From Bradyrhizobium valentinum (lineage in GTDB: Bacteria; Pseudomonadota; Alphaproteobacteria; Rhizobiales; Xanthobacteraceae), in the NCBI RefSeq assembly GCF_001440405.1, contig NZ_LLXX01000173.1, forward strand, positions 1-64,000: a stretch of 64,000 bases of DNA. The letters run 5' to 3'. A program made the position numbers and the translations under genes. The notes beneath the pieces are model-generated. The model did not search any database and was not told where the DNA came from. It saw nothing but the letters and a program-made list of their open reading frames with translations. The stretch's first letter is position 1, and each line of letters opens with the position of its first letter. Below are positions 9,707-17,440 of the stretch, in pieces.

Positions 9707-10690
9707 ATGGCTATGCCGCGTGTGGTAGTGGTCGCGATGCCCTGCAACGAGGTCGTTGACGTGGGTGGCATCCTCGACATCTTCTATGCCGTCAACGAGC
9801 ATGCCAGCCATACCGGTGCATCCGACGCGGGCTACGCCGTCGAGGTGGTGTCGCCGGTCGAGACTGTCTGTGCCTGGCCGGGGCTGCGGATCGTCGTCGA
9901 TCGGTCGTACCGCGCCGTCCGTGGTCCCGTCGACACTTTGATCGTCACCGGGGTCGACGGGCCCGACGACGCGAGGCGCGACCCGGAGCTCGTGCGCTGG
10001 CTGGCGCGCATGGCACCGCGGACCCGGCGAGTGGTCGGGCTCTGTACGGGATCGTTCGTCCTGGCTGAGGCGGGGCTCCTGGAGGGCCGCAGTGCGACGA
10101 CGCACTGGGCCTTTTGCGGCGAGCTGGCGCGGCGCTTTCCTGGCGTCAGAGTCCAGCCAAATCCTATCTACGTTCGGGACGGCAATGTCTACACATCAGC
10201 CGGCGCCACGGCGGGCATAGATCTCGTGCTGTCGCTCGTGGAGGAGGACTTTGGCCGTCGCGTGGCCCTGGCAGTGGCCCAGTGGATGGTCATCTTCCTC
10301 AAGCGGCCGGGAGGCCAGGCGCAGTTCAGCGTCCAGCTCTCCACGCAGATGGCTGATCGCCAGCCACTCCGCGACATGCAGGCCTGGGTCCTCGACCATC
10401 CCGGCGCCGACCTCTCCGTGGAAGCGCTCGCGCGCCGGGTGAACATGAGCCCGCGCAACTTCTTCCGCGTGTTCGTGCGCGAGGTGGGCATGACGCCGGG
10501 GTGTTTCGTGGAGCGCGTGCGCGTGGAGGCGGCCCGGCGGCTCCTTGAGGAGACATCGCGCGGCGTTCCGGACGTCGCGACCACGTGCGGGTTCGGGAGC
10601 CAGGAAACGATGCGCGTGGCCTTTCGGCGAACGCTGGACGTGAGCCCGAAGGGCTACCGGAGCCGCTTCCGCACGACCGCCGTGTCGTAG
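9707..10690 (+). CDS. GlxA-family transcriptional regulator (DJ-1/PfpI-like domain plus AraC helix-turn-helix)
   Basis: The product has 327 residues. Residues ~5-190 form a DJ-1/PfpI amidase-like sensor domain (VVVVAMPCNEVVDVGG; LCTGSFVLAEAGLLEGRSATTHW with the cysteine at the nucleophile elbow). Residues ~220-325 form an AraC-type DNA-binding domain with two helix-turn-helix units (VEALARRVNMSPRNFFRVF; VATTCGFGSQETMRVAFRR). GlxA-type proteins commonly control catabolic genes next to them. Here the gene is followed at 24 bp spacing by an FAD-dependent oxidoreductase on the same strand, so those genes are the probable targets. AGGAGG lies 7-8 bases before the ATG. Codon use is strongly G+C-rich compared with the genes to the left. 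Confidence 0.88.
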   Translation: MAMPRVVVVAMPCNEVVDVGGILDIFYAVNEHASHTGASDAGYAVEVVSPVETVCAWPGLRIVVDRSYRAVRGPVDTLIVTGVDGPDDARRDPELVRWLARMAPRTRRVVGLCTGSFVLAEAGLLEGRSATTHWAFCGELARRFPGVRVQPNPIYVRDGNVYTSAGATAGIDLVLSLVEEDFGRRVALAVAQWMVIFLKRPGGQAQFSVQLSTQMADRQPLRDMQAWVLDHPGADLSVEALARRVNMSPRNFFRVFVREVGMTPGCFVERVRVEAARRLLEETSRGVPDVATTCGFGSQETMRVAFRRTLDVSPKGYRSRFRTTAVS

Positions 10691-10713
10691 GAGATTCTCA
10701 AAGGAAAACAAAG

Positions 10714-12069
10714 ATGATCAAGCAATGCGCGCTCGACGACTTCCGCTCCAAGCTTCGCGGCGATATCCTGCTTCCCCAGGACGCCGACTACGACGCTACC
10801 CGTCGGATCTTCAACGCCATGATCGACCGGCGGCCAGCCCTGATCGCCCGCTGTGCGAGCGCGGCCGATGTGGTCGCCTGCATCGGGTTCAAGCGGGCGG
10901 AGGCGCTCGAGATCTCCGTGCGGGGCGGTGGGCACAACGTGTCCGGCAAAGCGGTGTGCGACGGCGGGCTGATGATCGATCTCTCGCGGATGAAGGGCTG
11001 CCGCGTCGATCCCTTGAGGCGGAGGGTCCGCGCCGAGGCGGGCTTGACCCTCGCAGACCTCGACCGCGACTGTCAGGCTTTCGGCTTAGCCACGCCCACC
11101 GGCATTGTCTCCCCAACCGGGATCGCCGGTCTGACCCTGGGCGGCGGCATCGGGTGGCTCGGAGGCAAGCACGGTCTGTCGTGCGACAATCTTGAATCCG
11201 TCGACATCGTGACCGCGGACGGCCGCCTGCTGGTCGCCGCCCCCACCGAACATCCCGACCTCTTCTGGGCGGTGCGCGGCGGGGGTGCCAACCTCGGCGT
11301 GGTCACCTCCTTCGAGTACCGCCTGCACGAGGTTGGACCTGTGGTGGGCGGTGGAATCGCGTGGCCGCTTGCCCGCGCCAAGCACGTGCTGCCCTTCTAC
11401 GACGAGTTCGCGCGCGCCTGCCCGGACGAGCTGAGCCTCAACGCCGGGTTCTTCACCGCGGAAGACGGTACCAAGGTGGTCGGCGTCAAGGTCGCGTGGA
11501 TCGGTCCGCTAGACGTCGGTGAGCGGCTGCTCAAGCCGCTGCGGTCACTTGACAGTCCGGTCGCCGACGGCATCGCCCCCATGGGCTTCGTGGATCTGCA
11601 GCGGGGCGGTGATGGCGCGTTTCCACGCGGTCGCCGGCATTACTGGAAGGCGAGCTTCCTTCGCCGTCTCGAGCAGGGCGCGATCGACGTGCTGGTCGAG
11701 TTTACGGCCACCTGCCCCTCGCCGTACACACAGGTCGGTCTCCAGCAGATGCACGGGCAGGCGGCGCGGGTGTCCCCGACAGAGACGGCGTTCGCGCATC
11801 GTCACGACCAGTGGGACTGTCTCATTCTGACGCAGTGGGACGATTCCGCCGACGACGAGCGCAACATTCGCTGGACGCGCGAGCTGCACGCCGCACTGCG
11901 GCCGTGGGTGGAGGACGCGGTGTACGTGAACAACCTCGGTGACGACGAGGCCGACCGCGTTCGCTCCGCCTACGGCGCGAACTTCGACCGGCTCGTGGCC
12001 GTCAAGGCGAAGTACGACCCGGACAACTTCTTCAGAGGCAACCAGAACGTCGCGGAACATCGCATCTGA
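10714..12069 (+). CDS. FAD-linked oxidoreductase of the berberine-bridge/PCMH family
   Basis: The product has 451 residues. The FAD-binding PCMH domain covers residues ~40-215, with RGGGHNVSG, whose histidine is the usual covalent FAD attachment site, and PTGIAGLTLGGGIGWL. The cysteine used for a second flavin bond in bicovalent members is not seen at the expected place. The C-terminal BBE domain ends with YDPDNFFRGNQN. Relatives oxidise alcohols, sugars or alkaloid-like compounds; the substrate here is unknown. The start is the ATG at 10714 with AAAGGA upstream; the frame is open further 5' but that part overlaps the regulator gene. It probably forms one transcription unit with the regulator before it and the monooxygenase after it. 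Confidence 0.88.
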   Translation: MIKQCALDDFRSKLRGDILLPQDADYDATRRIFNAMIDRRPALIARCASAADVVACIGFKRAEALEISVRGGGHNVSGKAVCDGGLMIDLSRMKGCRVDPLRRRVRAEAGLTLADLDRDCQAFGLATPTGIVSPTGIAGLTLGGGIGWLGGKHGLSCDNLESVDIVTADGRLLVAAPTEHPDLFWAVRGGGANLGVVTSFEYRLHEVGPVVGGGIAWPLARAKHVLPFYDEFARACPDELSLNAGFFTAEDGTKVVGVKVAWIGPLDVGERLLKPLRSLDSPVADGIAPMGFVDLQRGGDGAFPRGRRHYWKASFLRRLEQGAIDVLVEFTATCPSPYTQVGLQQMHGQAARVSPTETAFAHRHDQWDCLILTQWDDSADDERNIRWTRELHAALRPWVEDAVYVNNLGDDEADRVRSAYGANFDRLVAVKAKYDPDNFFRGNQNVAEHRI

Positions 12070-12147
12070 TGCACGAGAAGCACGCATTGGCCTACAAGGC
12101 AGCAGTCCAGTCCTTCCTGGCACGCACCGTCAGCTGAGGCACGACTC

Positions 12148-13275
12148 ATGGCCAAAGTCGAGCGCGTGCTGATTGTCGGTGGCGGACTGGCAGGCTTGGC
12201 GCTGATGATCGCCCTGCGTCAGCGGGGGCTGTCGGCCGCCATCGTCGAGCGGGGGAGCGACCGGACAGCGCCCGGCACCGGTCTGTACCTCATCGGTAGC
12301 GCGACGCGCGCCCTGCAGGCCCTGGGAGTCGCCGACGACGCTGCACGCAACGGCTGCGTCATCCGCACGCAACGCTTGTTCAACCATCGAGGCACGCGCC
12401 TCGCCTCGATCGACGCCGGAGCATTCTGGAAGCCATGCGGCCCATGTTTCGGGATCGCGCGCAGCGATCTGCACAAGCTGCTCACGCAACAGGCGGCAGG
12501 CTCGCACATTCGACTCGGCGTGACGGTGCAATCGCTTCGGCAGCATGAGGATCACGTCCGGGTTCAGCTGAGCGACGGCTCCTGCGAAACCTACGACCTC
12601 GTCGTGGGCGCGGACGGCATCCGGTCGTCCATTCGGCAATTGGAGTACGGAGACTTGGGCGTCGAGTTTCGCGGCCAGGTGGGATGGCGTTTCATTGTTC
12701 GTCGGCCGCCGGGTCTCGAAGGCTGGACGGTGTTTCTCGGCCCGCAGTCCGCATTCTTGATGCTGCCAATCGGCAATGAACTGGCATACTGCTACGCGGA
12801 CAAGGCCAGTGCCCGGTCCATCCATGATCCTGCGCAAAGGAGCATCGAAAGACTCCGTGAAAATTTCGTCGCCTTCGCCAGTCCGATTCCCGAGGTTCTT
12901 GCCCAGCTCGAGCCAGCCGACCCGATCCATTTCTCGGCCATCGAGGAGGTCGCGCACCCATGCTATGGCCAAGGACGCGTCGTACTGATCGGCGATGCAG
13001 CCCATGCGATGTCGCCCAACATGGCGTGCGGCGCGGCGATGGCCTTCGAGGATGCACTGGTCCTGGCGGAGATTGTTTCGCGCGCGGGCGCCGCATCGGA
13101 AGTCGTCCCCGAGTTCGTCCGCAGGCGATCGGCGCGTGTGGGCTGGGTGCACCAACAGACCGATCGCCGAGACCATCTGCGCAGTCTTCCTCCGATGGTG
13201 CGCGACGTGTTCGTGCGCCTGCTGTCGGGCCGGCTTTACAGGGCCAACTATCGGCCGCTGCTGGATCTTCCATAA
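12148..13275 (+). CDS. FAD-dependent aromatic-type monooxygenase
   Basis: The product has 375 residues with the three group A flavin monooxygenase signatures: GGGLAGLALMIAL (dinucleotide fold, residues ~11-23), VVGADGIRSSIR (DG motif, ~152-163) and RVVLIGDAAHAMSPNMACG (GD motif, ~277-295). These enzymes use NAD(P)H and O2 to hydroxylate small, often aromatic substrates. The gene lies 78 bp after the FAD oxidoreductase on the same strand, and the two could act in one catabolic or resistance route under the GlxA-type regulator. The length is near the family norm, and no truncation is seen. Confidence 0.87.
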   Translation: MAKVERVLIVGGGLAGLALMIALRQRGLSAAIVERGSDRTAPGTGLYLIGSATRALQALGVADDAARNGCVIRTQRLFNHRGTRLASIDAGAFWKPCGPCFGIARSDLHKLLTQQAAGSHIRLGVTVQSLRQHEDHVRVQLSDGSCETYDLVVGADGIRSSIRQLEYGDLGVEFRGQVGWRFIVRRPPGLEGWTVFLGPQSAFLMLPIGNELAYCYADKASARSIHDPAQRSIERLRENFVAFASPIPEVLAQLEPADPIHFSAIEEVAHPCYGQGRVVLIGDAAHAMSPNMACGAAMAFEDALVLAEIVSRAGAASEVVPEFVRRRSARVGWVHQQTDRRDHLRSLPPMVRDVFVRLLSGRLYRANYRPLLDLP

Positions 13276-13636
13276 CCCATGAGATGCCTCCTCCTGCGAA
13301 GGAAGCGCAAGACCTCGCCCGAGCGCCGTGCAGCCCAGCTACTTGATTGGTCCGAAATCTTTGCACCTGGACACTTCGCCCCTGATGGTTTTTCTTCTGA
13401 TGCAGGTCACTATCACCTAGCGGCGGCGTATCTACGCCTGCCGAACACACGGAATGGAATCGTGGAGATTGCGGCAACGATCATGCGAAACCCCAAAGAA
13501 ATCCTTATCGAGCCTGGCTAAGTCAGCGAGATTCCGTGGCCGGTCGTCCCGCAAATATTCGTGGTTAGGGCGCTATGCTATTCAGATGGTAAGAATCGAC
13601 TGGATTAGAGTGCTATAGCGTAGAGCCCATCATCGT
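13276..13636. other. Intergenic region, no gene recognised
   Basis: An open frame of 80 codons at 13279-13521 begins four bases after the monooxygenase stop. It has no recognisable family, and its composition is more AT-rich than the upstream genes. It is noted but not called as a gene. The stretch leads into the tRNA fragment. Confidence 0.35.
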
Positions 13637-13637
13637 C

Positions 13638-13690
13638 GGGCGTGGCCCGCCCGAAGAGATTCGAACTCCTGACCTCCGGATTCGTAGGCT
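13638..13690 (-). pseudogene. 3' fragment of a tRNA-Arg (ACG anticodon) gene
   Basis: Read on the minus strand, the sequence gives CTACGAA (anticodon loop with ACG), TCCGG (3' anticodon stem), GGTC, the T arm AGGAG-TTCGAAT-CTCTT, a 7-base acceptor strand CGGGCGG, a discriminator base and an encoded CCA ending at about 13638. The 5' half is missing: upstream of the anticodon loop there is no pairing stem partner, no D arm with GTAGCTCAG and no acceptor strand. Such 3' tRNA pieces are typical scars of integrative elements that use a tRNA 3' end as the attachment site. No integrase remains next to it. Confidence 0.65.
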
Positions 13691-13734
13691 GGTGCCCCGT
13701 GTCAGAGGTTCGGGCCGTCTTGGTCTGCGACTTC

Positions 13735-13860
13735 TGCTCCGGGTCAATCGCGTCGGTTCGTCCCACCGCTGACCACTTCCGGTCGTCCCCCAACTGCGGA
13801 CATCACGCATCGGGATCACCACTTCCGAAAGGTGCCAACAGCCGACATCGCGCCTGTGCC
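13735..13860 (+). repeat. Dispersed intergenic repeat, copy C
   Basis: It contains CTCCGGGTCAATCGCGTCGG, ACCACTTCCGGTCGTCCCCC, GCGGACATCACGC, CACTTCCGAAAGGTGCC and ACATCG. This is one of the most complete copies of the family. Confidence 0.65.
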
Positions 13861-13869
13861 GGAATGACG

Positions 13870-13903
13870 AAAGAGGCCGCCGATTGAGGCGGCCTCTTTT
13901 TAT
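13870..13903 (+). terminator. Strong rho-independent terminator hairpin
   Basis: AAAGAGGCCGCC (13870-13881), loop GATTGA, GGCGGCCTCTTT (13888-13899), then more T. The 12-bp perfect stem sits just past the stop of the minus-strand cupin gene and is flanked by A-run/T-run on both sides, so it can stop transcription from either direction. Confidence 0.85.
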
Positions 13904-13920
13904 GCTTCGGCGCTTCGTTT

Positions 13921-14373
13921 TTACTTCTTGCGCGGATCGTCGGCTGGATCGATGAACACGATGCCCCCCGGCCCGGTGAATACAATTTGGACCATCGTTT
14001 CTTCGTTTGTCGTCCAAACATAATGGGGGTGCTTCGCCGGCAGCGCGAAGACGGAGCCCGGCTTCAATATCTCGCCTTTCGAGGGATCAAACTTTTCCCC
14101 CATGGCGTTCCCAAAGCTGCCACTCATCACGGTGACGACCTCGGCATAGGGATGAGTGTGCGGCGGAACTTTATAATTCGGCGGGAATTTCACCCGCTGG
14201 ACGATCGTCTCGGCCTTTGTTGGGTCACCGATCAAGATGGCGGTTTGCACGCCCCTGAAGACCGGATGCTCTATCCACGTCAGCCCATCGGGCTTGACCA
14301 CCTTCATCGCATCTTGAGCCATCGCAGAACTTGCCAACGCGATCAAAGTGGCGGCGACAAAGGACTTGTTCAT
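13921..14373 (-). CDS. Secreted cupin-domain protein
   Basis: The product has 150 residues. MNKSFVAATLIALASSAMAQ is a Sec signal peptide with an A-x-A-type cleavage site. Residues ~50-140 form a single cupin barrel: VKFPPNYKVPPHTHPYAE has the H-x-H...E metal-ligand motif, and a later histidine is in PAKHPHYVW. The fold binds a metal and may be an enzyme or a binding protein; no substrate can be inferred. AGGAGG lies upstream of the ATG (14374-14390 region). The gene is monocistronic, closed by the hairpin at 13870. Confidence 0.82.
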   Translation of the reverse strand: MNKSFVAATLIALASSAMAQDAMKVVKPDGLTWIEHPVFRGVQTAILIGDPTKAETIVQRVKFPPNYKVPPHTHPYAEVVTVMSGSFGNAMGEKFDPSKGEILKPGSVFALPAKHPHYVWTTNEETMVQIVFTGPGGIVFIDPADDPRKK

Positions 14374-14898
14374 CCTAACCTCCTCCCAAATGTTGCGGAG
14401 CTCGAAGGCCCAATAGGATACAGCAAAAACTCAGACTGAAGCGCTTAAATTCATTTTCGGATCGGCTTGAACCGTCCATCGCGAACCAAGTCCGAATTGG
14501 GTCAAACTGAGAAGTCGGGGCGCGCAATCGGGAGGTCGGCTTTGCCCTCCATACCGGACATTGTCAGCCAAGGCTGTCAGGTCTGAAAAGTGCCAGAAGC
14601 GGAAATGGGGAGTGTCTATTTGGCTTTCGCGGGTCGTCTGACGCATTCAAATAATCAATCCCGGTGCGTGGTTCACGGGCGGCGCAACGGCATCGCGCTA
14701 GCCAACTAACCGTTGATCACGCGTTGTCCGCCACCACCCGAGAAGGTGCATCCAATCAATCAACACTCGGGCTGTGCCAATGCCTCTCTCCCTGAGCGCG
14801 GGAGAGACGAGTCGCAAACGGGTGAAAGGCCTGCCTCGCTCGGAGACAGACCCCTCAACCGCTTCTTTCGGGAGGAGAGAGAGGAGATCCGTGCGTAT
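14374..14898. other. Intergenic region carrying repeat copy F, no gene seen
   Basis: It contains the promoter side of the cupin gene, repeat copy F at 14490-14602, and about 300 bases before the 3' end of the acyl-CoA dehydrogenase gene with no recognisable coding sequence. An open frame that runs from 14713 across the dehydrogenase on the opposite strand is antisense shadow. Confidence 0.5.
14490..14602 (+). repeat. Dispersed intergenic repeat, copy F (near-identical to copy G)
   Basis: GTCCGAATTGGGTCAAACTG through GAAAAGTGCCAGAAGCGG. About 105 of ~110 bases match the copy at 17113-17219. It shares GGGTCA and CCGGACAT with the more diverged copies A-E. Confidence 0.8.
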
Positions 14899-16056
14899 CT
14901 AGAACACCTTGTCCACCGGCAGGCCGAGCGCCATCGAGCCGGCGTATTGCGCCTGCGGGCCGGTCTGCAGCGGGTGGTATCGGGCGGCTTGGATGTCGCG
15001 GAAGCGACGCTCCAGCCCAGTGGCGCGGTAGAAGCCGGCGCCGCCGGCGAGTTCCATCGCAAGCTCTACGGTGGCGATGGCGTGGCGCGCGACGAGCGTG
15101 CGGCCCGTCATCACCTGGTTGATGGTCTCGGCCGAAGGCGCATCGAGCCGCACTGCCGCCAGCATGTGTTCGCGAGCAAGGCGCGCACCGGCCAGTTCGG
15201 TGTCCATGCGGCCGGCGAGCTGGATCATGTGGTTATCGACCTTCTTCTTTTTCGCGACACCAACCGCGATGTCGCGGGCGCTCTCGGCGACGCCGAGATA
15301 GACCGAATAGATCAGTGGGAACGCGATGGTTGCGATGATCTGGAACAGCGGATGCCATTCGCCGGCCTTGCGCTTCACCGCGACGGCTGCCTCCGGCACC
15401 ACATGGCCGTCGATCAAGACGTCGTTGGAGCCGGTGCCGCGCATGCCGAGCGTGCGCCAGTTGTCCATCACCTTAACCTGCGGCGAGTTCATCGGCAGAC
15501 CAAAGTGCAACACCTGCGCCGGTTCGCCTTCGCTCTCCAGCACGGCGGTGGTCATGAACAGGTTCGCGGCCGGCGAGCCGGAGGCAAACACCTTGCGCGC
15601 GGTGATGCGATAACCGCCGTCGACCCTCTCGGCCTTGCCGGAGCCGCCGATCCAGTCGCTGCCGCCGCTCGACAGCAAAAAGATGCGCTCGGCAGCGATG
15701 CGCTTGAGCAAGGGTTCGACGGGCGCCGCCTTCTGTACCTTCCAGCGCCAGGCGGGAATCGCGACCTGATGGGTGTGCATGGAAAACGCCAGCGCGGTGG
15801 AGCCGCAATGCTGGCCCAGGATGCGCAGCATTTCGGCGAGCTCATCGATGCTGGCGCCGCCGCCGCCAAGCTCGGCGGGCACGCCGGCCTCGACCAGGCC
15901 CGCTTCCTTCAACGCGGCAAAATTCTCGGCGACGAACTGGTCCTCGTCGGTCGTGGTGACGGCGCGCTCGGCGAAGGTGGGGCCGAGCTCGCGGGCGATC
16001 TCGACGGGGCTGCGGTGCGTTGTCGCATCGACGGCGCGTGCTGCGTTGCTGCTCAT
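14899..16056 (-). CDS. Acyl-CoA dehydrogenase family flavoprotein
   Basis: The product has ~385 residues. The order is an N-terminal helical domain (FAERAVTTTDEDQFVAENFAALKEAG), a middle beta domain with LSSGGSDWIGG and MRGTGSNDVLIDG, and a C-terminal helical domain (AMELAGGAGFYRATGLERRFRDIQAARYHPLQ). The last stretch resembles the C terminus of acyl-CoA dehydrogenase-like monooxygenase/DszC relatives as well as true dehydrogenases. The usual catalytic glutamate of the classic enzymes is not obvious, so the reaction is uncertain. I chose the ATG at 16056 because GGAG lies 8 bases upstream; in-frame ATGs at 16062 and 16074 are alternatives. It is divergent from the HxlR regulator at 16287, its likely controller. 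Confidence 0.83.
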   Translation of the reverse strand: MSSNAARAVDATTHRSPVEIARELGPTFAERAVTTTDEDQFVAENFAALKEAGLVEAGVPAELGGGGASIDELAEMLRILGQHCGSTALAFSMHTHQVAIPAWRWKVQKAAPVEPLLKRIAAERIFLLSSGGSDWIGGSGKAERVDGGYRITARKVFASGSPAANLFMTTAVLESEGEPAQVLHFGLPMNSPQVKVMDNWRTLGMRGTGSNDVLIDGHVVPEAAVAVKRKAGEWHPLFQIIATIAFPLIYSVYLGVAESARDIAVGVAKKKKVDNHMIQLAGRMDTELAGARLAREHMLAAVRLDAPSAETINQVMTGRTLVARHAIATVELAMELAGGAGFYRATGLERRFRDIQAARYHPLQTGPQAQYAGSMALGLPVDKVF

Positions 16057-16286
16057 GGTCATCGCTCCATTCATTGGGACATTCGCGAGTAAGCGAGATG
16101 TCTAATGCCCGGAAGCTAGGCCCGGGCGTAATATCCCTCCAGTTCAGAAAGTGTACTGCCGCGGCGACGATCCGCCGCAAGCAAAACAGGCCACTGTAAA
16201 CACTCGACTATTCGCTTCCATGTCACAATCGGCAGCCAGAGCGGTATAGTATCTGTACTGCCCTCGCGTGTGCAAAGGAGATCCCG
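16057..16286. promoter_or_regulatory. Divergent promoter region between acyl-CoA dehydrogenase and HxlR regulator
   Basis: There are 230 bases between two divergent starts. AAAGGAG at 16274-16280 is the ribosome binding site for the TTG start at 16287. No clear dyad was found by eye. An HxlR operator would be expected here by analogy with other divergently placed HxlR regulators. Confidence 0.4.
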
Positions 16287-16991
16287 TTGCCCGACAAAAG
16301 CGAACGCGGAAGCTATGGGCAGTTCTGCCCGGTGGCGATGGCGTCGGAAATCTTCTGCAACCGCTGGACCGCGCTGGTGATGCGCGAACTGCTTTGCGGC
16401 ACCACGCGCTTCAACGAACTGCGCCGCGGCGTGCCGCGGATGTCGCCGACGCTGCTGTCGAAACGCTTGAAGGAATTGGAAGAAGCCGGCGTGATCGTCG
16501 CCGTGCCAACCAATCAGCACGGCGTGGTGGACTACAAGCTGACCGAAGCGGGCGAAGATCTGCGCGGCATCGTGATGGCGCTCGGCTTCTGGGGGCAGCG
16601 TTGGGTCGAATCGACGCTGTCGTTGAAGAATCTCGATCCCGGGCTGCTGATGTGGGACATGCGGCGCAACCTGCAGCCGACGCCGCTGCCGCCCCGCCGT
16701 ACCACCATCAATTTCATCTATCCGGAAATGCGGCCCGACCGGAAATCATGGTGGCTTGTGGTCGAGCGCGAGAAGGTCGACCTCTGCCTCACCGATCCTG
16801 GCTACGAAGTCGACCTCTATGTCAGCTGCCCCCTGCGCGCCATGACAGCGGTGTGGATGGGCGTCGCCAAGCTGAACAGCGAAGTCGAAGCCGGCCGCAT
16901 CAAGGTCACCGGCGACAGCTCGATCGCCAAATCGATGCAGCAATGGCTGGGTCTCAGCCCCTTCGCGCAGGGGCAAAGGGCTGCGGTGTAG
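16287..16991 (+). CDS. HxlR-family winged-helix transcriptional regulator with C-terminal ligand domain
   Basis: The product has 234 residues. Residues ~8-100 are the HxlR winged helix: CPVAMASEIFCNRWTALVMREL with the conserved cysteine, then RFNELRRGVPRMSPTLLSKRLKELEEAGVI. Residues ~130-230 form a second domain that resembles the SCP2-like domain found in longer family members; typical HxlR proteins are only ~110-130 aa. The start is a TTG at 16287 with AAAGGAG six bases upstream. Because it is divergent from the acyl-CoA dehydrogenase, it probably controls that gene and itself. Confidence 0.85.
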   Translation: MPDKSERGSYGQFCPVAMASEIFCNRWTALVMRELLCGTTRFNELRRGVPRMSPTLLSKRLKELEEAGVIVAVPTNQHGVVDYKLTEAGEDLRGIVMALGFWGQRWVESTLSLKNLDPGLLMWDMRRNLQPTPLPPRRTTINFIYPEMRPDRKSWWLVVEREKVDLCLTDPGYEVDLYVSCPLRAMTAVWMGVAKLNSEVEAGRIKVTGDSSIAKSMQQWLGLSPFAQGQRAAV

Positions 16992-17440
16992 CTGGAAATA
17001 GGCGGTTACCGCTAGGGCCGGAGGGGTCCCTTCCTAATCGGCTTATCCTGCGCTCGTCTCTCTTTGGGGTCGGTCTTTCCTATCAGTTCCATCTGTTCTG
17101 CGCGGGCCATATGTCCGTGTTGGGTCAAACTGAGAAGTCGGGACGCGCAATCGGGAGGTCGGCTTTGCCCTCCATACCGGACATTGCCAGCCAAGGCTGT
17201 CAGGTCTGAAAAGTGCCATGAGCTGACTCATGCATCGCGGCACAGCACATGCACACACTACGATCGTCACGGGTGCAAGCCAAGGCAGACGCCTATCAAG
17301 CACGAATCGAGATCATGTCGCCTGCTCGACGACTGCTTCAATTGGGCAGCCATGCTGTCTTGTAACGAGCCCGAGCCTGCAGGAACGATAGCGGGTGCAG
17401 AACGACGAGACCTTTTGGCGCGGAAATCAGCGCGGCGACC
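16992..17440. other. Intergenic region carrying repeat copy G, no gene seen
   Basis: Apart from repeat copy G (17113-17219) no coding or structured element was recognised. A frame open from 17064 on the plus strand is a translation of the repeat followed by the wrong frame of the next gene. Confidence 0.5.
17113..17219 (+). repeat. Dispersed intergenic repeat, copy G (near-identical to copy F)
   Basis: GTCCGTGTTGGGTCAAACTG through CAGGTCTGAAAAGTGCCATG. It has the same order and spacing as copy F with about five differences, which indicates recent duplication or conversion. Confidence 0.8.

Noticed and set aside
10585..10713. Upstream extension of the FAD oxidoreductase frame
   Set aside because: It overlaps the regulator's helix-turn-helix coding region in another frame; the ATG at 10714 has a proper ribosome site.
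13279..13521. 80-codon frame right after the monooxygenase
   Set aside because: No family features, no ribosome site, and it lies in a decayed-looking spacer; kept only as a note.
13605..14017. Frames reading NPEVRSSNLF-like or RRSGVRISSGG-like peptides near 13640
   Set aside because: They translate the T-arm region of the tRNA fragment, a well-known false-gene pattern.
14431..14646. Short frames reading WHFSDLTALADNVRYGG-like peptides (also at 17012-17303)
   Set aside because: These are translations of the dispersed intergenic repeat, a frequent source of false genes in this kind of genome.
14713..16092. 459-codon plus-strand frame across the acyl-CoA dehydrogenase
   Set aside because: It is the mirror of a real minus-strand gene; its composition (R/A/G/H rich) and lack of motifs are typical of shadow frames.
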